Source: Pseudomarimonas sp964350895 (GTDB lineage Bacteria; Pseudomonadota; Gammaproteobacteria; Xanthomonadales; Xanthomonadaceae). From it: a stretch of DNA of 64,000 nt. The stretch covers positions 4,472 to 68,471 of the forward strand of contig CAYGMG010000003.1 of the NCBI GenBank assembly GCA_964350895.1, read 5' to 3'. The notes beneath the pieces were generated by a model. The model did not search any database, had not been told where the DNA came from, and saw only the letters and a program-made list of their open reading frames with translations. Positions 60,794 through 64,000 of this stretch are shown here, piece after piece. The position numbers were made by a program, and so were the translations under genes. Position 1 is the first letter of the stretch. Every line of letters begins with the position of its first letter.

Positions 60794-61714
60794 CTACTTT
60801 CTCGATTTGTCCGCGTCCCCCGCGGCCTCTCGATCCGCCTTGCGCCGGGCCTGGCGGAGCTGCTTCAAGCGGGCCACGTGGCCCGCCTGCTTTTTCGCCA
60901 GCAGGCCGCGCCGAAGGCTGGCCAGCTCGCCATCGTGCTTCTTGCACAAAGCCCGCCGCTGCTTCTCCAGCGCCCCACGCAGGACGCGGATCTCGGCACC
61001 GTGCCCTGCCCCCTTGAGCGCGGTGCAGGTCAGCCATAGATCACCTTCTACGCCGATCTCCCGGGCAACATCGACCAGGGTCGCTGCCCCTGGATCGCGC
61101 TGGCGCAGCGCGTAAGCCGCCGCCTTGCGCATCGCTGCATAGCGGCGCAGCTGACGACGTAGCTCATGACGGCCGTTGCGCTGCACGTGGCCGAGGGCTT
61201 CGGCTGCGGCGAGGCGGGTCTTGCGCCGCGCCTTTTCCAGGGCTTGGAGGATCGCTACGGCGTCCAGCTCGGCCAGCGGCCAGCGATCAAACGCCGCCAG
61301 ATGGCGGGCGACGGCGCGCTCGATCTGCTCCCAGAAGGTCCCAGGCAGGCCCGCCCACAACGCCACGCGCGCCGCCTCAAGCTTGGCCGCTGCCTGCTCC
61401 ACAGCACTGCGCTGCTCGCCCTCAAGCGGCGTCTCCAGCATCACCCTTGCCAGCTCAGCGCGCACCGCCGCATCGCGCAGCGGGCCAAGCCGGCGCCGCA
61501 GGCGACGCAGCTGGGCATCGGTCCGCGCATGCCAGTCCGGCTGTGCCTCGCGAACCAGACGCAGGATGCAGCGCAGGCGCTGCAGCGCCTTGCGCGCCTT
61601 GTGCACGCCGGCATCCTTGCCCTTGCGGGCCTTGACCAGTTCGCGGACCAGCAAGGCGAGTTCGTCAGCGGCCAGCTTGGCCAGGCGCTGACCGGGAGTC
61701 GTGGAGTCGGGCAT
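60794..61714 (-). CDS. CHAD domain protein
   Basis: This protein of about 306 residues is rich in Arg, Lys, Ala and His, with repeated helices of the CHAD type (VHKARKALQRLRCILRLVRE; LRRLRRRLGPLRDAAVRAEL). CHAD domains bind polyphosphate. No CYTH domain is attached. The start is uncertain: ATG at 61714 sits too close to a GGGGAG, ATG at 61750 is an alternative, and one at 61858 would overlap the divergent gene and is unlikely. Confidence 0.82.
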   Translation of the reverse strand: MPDSTTPGQRLAKLAADELALLVRELVKARKGKDAGVHKARKALQRLRCILRLVREAQPDWHARTDAQLRRLRRRLGPLRDAAVRAELARVMLETPLEGEQRSAVEQAAAKLEAARVALWAGLPGTFWEQIERAVARHLAAFDRWPLAELDAVAILQALEKARRKTRLAAAEALGHVQRNGRHELRRQLRRYAAMRKAAAYALRQRDPGAATLVDVAREIGVEGDLWLTCTALKGAGHGAEIRVLRGALEKQRRALCKKHDGELASLRRGLLAKKQAGHVARLKQLRQARRKADREAAGDADKSRK

Positions 61715-61847
61715 CTCCCCAGCATGCCGCTGCGAATCGCGATTTTCCATGCGAAAACCATGACATATTCGTGACAGCCAACCCTGATCTTGGTCAATTC
61801 CTGCCCGCCTGCGATGCTGGCCGTCTCGCCGGCCGACTGACATCGCC

Positions 61848-62918
61848 ATGCACGCCATCCGTATCGACGCACCCGGCGGCTACCAGGCCCTGCGCTGGGT
61901 TGAACTTGCCGATCCCGAGCCCGGCCCCGGCCAGGTCCGCATCAGCGTGCACGCCTGCGGGGTGAACTACGCCGACGGCATCATCCGCATGGGCCTTTAC
62001 GCCTCGGCCAAGGCGCTACATGGCTATCCGATCATCCCCGGCTTCGAGGTCGCCGGCGTGGTCGATGCGATCGGTCCGGGCGTCAGCCGATGGAAAGTCG
62101 GCGACCGGGCACTGGCCCTGACCCTGTTCGGCGGCTACTGCGAGCGCATCGTGCTGGCCGAGGAGAATCTGTTCGCCGTTCCGGAGCGACTCACCCTCGC
62201 CGCGGCAGCGGCCCTGCCCACCGTCTTCCTGACCGCCTGGTTCATCGCCCAGCGCAAGCTGGTGACCGCGCCCGGTGACCGCTGGCTGGTGCACTCCGCT
62301 GCTGGCGGGGTCGGCAACGCACTGCTCCAGCTCGGACGGCTTGCCGGCTGCCGCTGCGTCGGAGTGGTCGGCAGCGCAGACAAGATCGCCTACGCCACGG
62401 CGGCCGGCGCCGAGCTGGTGATCGCGCGCGAGCAGGAAGACTGGTGGCGCGCGGCGCGCACCCATTCACCCGAAGGCTATGCCGCGGTGTTCGATGCCAG
62501 CGGCGTCGCCACCTTGCGCCACAGCTACGCCCTGCTCGCCCCGACCGGAGTATTGGCGATCTACGGTTTCCACAGCATGTTGCCGCGCGACGGCAAGGTT
62601 CGCTGGCTGCGCCTGGTCTGGGACTGGCTGCGCACGCCGCGCTTCAATCCGCTCGATATGACTCAGTCAAACCGTAGCGTGGTCGCCGCCAACCTGAGCT
62701 TCCTGCAGTCCCATTCCGCGGAACTGCGGATCGGCATGAGCTGGCTACTTGAGCGCTTTGCCGACGGCCGGCTGCAAGCGCCATCCTTGCGCTGCCTGCC
62801 CCTGCACGAGGCGGCCAAGGCGCAGCAGCAGATCGAATCGGGCCGCACCCAAGGCAAGCTGGTCCTGCTCACCCGTCATGCGGACTCGACGGCCGTGGAG
62901 CCGACTGCGGCAAGCTGA
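61848..62918 (+). CDS. Zinc-independent alcohol dehydrogenase/quinone oxidoreductase family protein
   Basis: This is a 356-residue medium-chain dehydrogenase/reductase. The N-terminal GroES-like domain has VHACGVNYADGIIRMGLY and PIIPGFEVAGVVDAIG. The Rossmann domain has LVHSAAGGVGNALLQLGRLA (GGVG motif). No catalytic zinc ligands of classical alcohol dehydrogenase are visible. The middle is like the VAT-1/quinone reductase branch, with YGFHSMLPRDGK. NADPH-linked quinone or enone reduction is likely; the substrate is unknown. Its 3' end overlaps the convergent DUF454 gene by 50 bases. Confidence 0.85.
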   Translation: MHAIRIDAPGGYQALRWVELADPEPGPGQVRISVHACGVNYADGIIRMGLYASAKALHGYPIIPGFEVAGVVDAIGPGVSRWKVGDRALALTLFGGYCERIVLAEENLFAVPERLTLAAAAALPTVFLTAWFIAQRKLVTAPGDRWLVHSAAGGVGNALLQLGRLAGCRCVGVVGSADKIAYATAAGAELVIAREQEDWWRAARTHSPEGYAAVFDASGVATLRHSYALLAPTGVLAIYGFHSMLPRDGKVRWLRLVWDWLRTPRFNPLDMTQSNRSVVAANLSFLQSHSAELRIGMSWLLERFADGRLQAPSLRCLPLHEAAKAQQQIESGRTQGKLVLLTRHADSTAVEPTAAS

Positions 62919-63291
62919 TCGTGCTGCGCTCCGGCTCCGGACGCAGCCAAAGCCAGATCGCCACGCCGAGCATGACCGCGCTGGCCAGCACCGCCATCCA
63001 CAAGGCCGGCGCCAGCCACGCCAGCAGGGCCGCGCACAGCAGCATGGTCAGGCTGGCCATCCACTTGGCTCGACGATGCACCGCGCCGGCGCGCTGCCAG
63101 TCGGCGATCATCGGCCCGAACAGCCGATGTGCCAGCAGCCAGGCATGCAGCCGCGGCGAACCGCGCGCCGCGGCCCAGGCTGCAACCAGCACGAAGGGCG
63201 TGGTTGGAAGCCCCGGCAGCAGCACGCCGAGCGCGGCAAGCGCCAAGGCAATCCAGGCAAGCGCCCACCACAACGGCCGGCGCCAGCTCAT
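62869..63291 (-). CDS. DUF454/YbaN family inner-membrane protein
   Basis: This membrane protein of about 140 residues belongs to the YbaN family, function unknown. It has the family pattern ALGVLLPGLPTTPFVLVAAW, then AARGSPRLHAWLLAHRLFGP, and further helices ASLTMLLCAALLAWLAPALW. ATG at 63291 fits the family N terminus; an in-frame ATG at 63327 adds 12 residues. The last 50 bases overlap the end of the plus-strand reductase gene. Confidence 0.85.
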   Translation of the reverse strand: MSWRRPLWWALAWIALALAALGVLLPGLPTTPFVLVAAWAAARGSPRLHAWLLAHRLFGPMIADWQRAGAVHRRAKWMASLTMLLCAALLAWLAPALWMAVLASAVMLGVAIWLWLRPEPERSTISLPQSAPRPSSPHDG

Positions 63292-63437
63292 GCACGCCGT
63301 CCCGGTGCTGCCGACGGGCCCGTCCATCCGCTACCATTCAACCGATGCCGCCGGATCGCCGGCAGCCAGGCTCCGCGCGCGGAGCGCCGGATCGCTGATC
63401 CGGATCGTGCTCGACGCCCAGGGAGAAGCGGCAAGGA

Positions 63438-64000
63438 ATGGCCAGCACCAACGACATCCGGCTCGACAGCCGCTTCGGCGTGGAGGATCCCGACTCCATT
63501 GCCGTCCTGCTGCGGCGGATGATCGAACAGCGCAGCATGCTTGAAGCGCCTCTGGCCGATGGCAACAGCGGTCTGCTCACCGTGCTGCTCGACTACGACG
63601 AGCGTCGCGACCAGCTGCTGCTGGACGTCTCGCCGCATGCGCCGGTGGAGCGCCGGGTGCTGGAGTCGCAGACCCTGACCTTCGCCACCCGCGTTGACAA
63701 GGTCAACGTGCGTTTCACCACCGGGCCTTTCGAAAAGGTCAGCTTCGAGGGCATGCCGGCCTACCGGACTCCGGCTCCGGAGCGCCTGAGCTACATCCAG
63801 CGCCGTGAGTACTTCCGCATCGACGTGCCGACGACCCACCCGTCCTATTGCCAGGTTGTGGCCCCGGCCGATGCCGACAACCCGCCGCGGGACTTCCGCA
63901 GCCGGGTCCATGACGTCAGCGGCGGCGGCGTGTCCCTGCTCATCCCGCCGGGCGCCGAGGACGTACTCACCCCGGGCAACCACTTCGCTGCCTGCAAGCT
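63438..64000 (+). CDS. YcgR-like PilZ flagellar brake protein (3' truncated by window edge)
   Basis: The frame is open from ATG at 63438 to the right edge, 187 codons so far. The first part (about 15-120) looks like the YcgR N-terminal domain (LLTVLLDYDERRDQLLLDVS). A PilZ domain follows, with both c-di-GMP motifs: QRREYFRI (RxxxR) and DVSGGGVSLL (DxSxxG). YcgR binds c-di-GMP and slows the motor. It has the canonical motifs that the PilZ-like protein at 20710 lacks. The C terminus is outside the window. Confidence 0.88.
   Translation, partial: MASTNDIRLDSRFGVEDPDSIAVLLRRMIEQRSMLEAPLADGNSGLLTVLLDYDERRDQLLLDVSPHAPVERRVLESQTLTFATRVDKVNVRFTTGPFEKVSFEGMPAYRTPAPERLSYIQRREYFRIDVPTTHPSYCQVVAPADADNPPRDFRSRVHDVSGGGVSLLIPPGAEDVLTPGNHFAACK

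Noticed and set aside
61715..61847. Divergent promoters between the CHAD gene and the reductase.
   Set aside because: TTGACC on the minus strand has no -10 partner at a fitting distance, and plus-strand candidates match poorly.

Overview
This 64-kb window is an almost unbroken polar-flagellum and chemotaxis island from a high-GC gammaproteobacterium. The gene order (flgBCDE, flgFGHIJKL, flagellins, flaG-fliD-fliS, fleQ, fliEFGHIJK, fliLMNOPQR-flhBA-flhF-fleN-fliA-cheYZA-motCD-parC/parP) is the Pseudomonas/Xanthomonas type. Clean sigma-54 (-24/-12) and sigma-28 promoters fit that class of hierarchy. The absence of fleSR beside fleQ, and the atypical PilZ protein beside fleQ, point towards Xanthomonadales. 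This placement is inference from synteny only. The sequence is a draft: there is a 100-N scaffold gap at 52944-53043.

Layout. 1-399 is the end of cheV, cut by the window edge. 633-10959 holds the rod, hook, ring and junction genes flgB to flgL, with sigma-54 promoters before flgB and flgF. 11163-17993 holds four flagellin genes. Numbers 2 and 4 are identical over about 1.5 kb, and number 3 has a TTG start and a central 19-residue beta-solenoid-like repeat. 18079-22829 holds flaG, the cap gene fliD, export chaperones, an atypical PilZ protein and the master regulator fleQ. 23017-37127 holds the basal body, C-ring, ATPase complex and export gate (fliE to flhA), with a sigma-54 promoter before fliE. 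37148-39977 holds flhF, fleN and fliA, which set flagellar place, number and late-gene transcription.

40001-46511 is the first chemotaxis set (cheY, cheZ, cheA), the motor stator pair motC/motD, and the array-positioning pair ParC-like/ParP-like. 46604-60154 is a second, separate chemosensory set: a STAS protein, cheY, cheA, two mcp-cheW units that look like a duplication, cheR, cheD, cheB and a third receptor. Two tandem secreted OB-fold-like proteins lie between the two mcp-cheW units. A strong intrinsic terminator at 60192-60221 closes the island. Beyond it are housekeeping-type genes: a SlyD-like isomerase and a CHAD protein on the minus strand, a quinone-oxidoreductase-like gene, a DUF454/YbaN protein, and the start of a YcgR-like PilZ flagellar brake that runs off the right edge.

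How it works together. FleQ with sigma-54 should drive the flgB, flgF and fliE operons. FliA (sigma-28) should drive flagellins 2 and 4, motCD and the last receptor. Two kinases (CheA at 40999 and CheA at 47268) feed two CheY proteins, and CheZ, CheR, CheD and CheB provide signal removal and adaptation. FlhF, FleN, ParC and ParP position the flagellum and the receptor arrays at the pole. The most interesting points are the four FliM-like acidic helices repeated in the ParP-like protein, the solenoid flagellin, the conserved cis-elements in front of the two identical flagellins, and the secreted OB-fold pair inside a receptor duplication.
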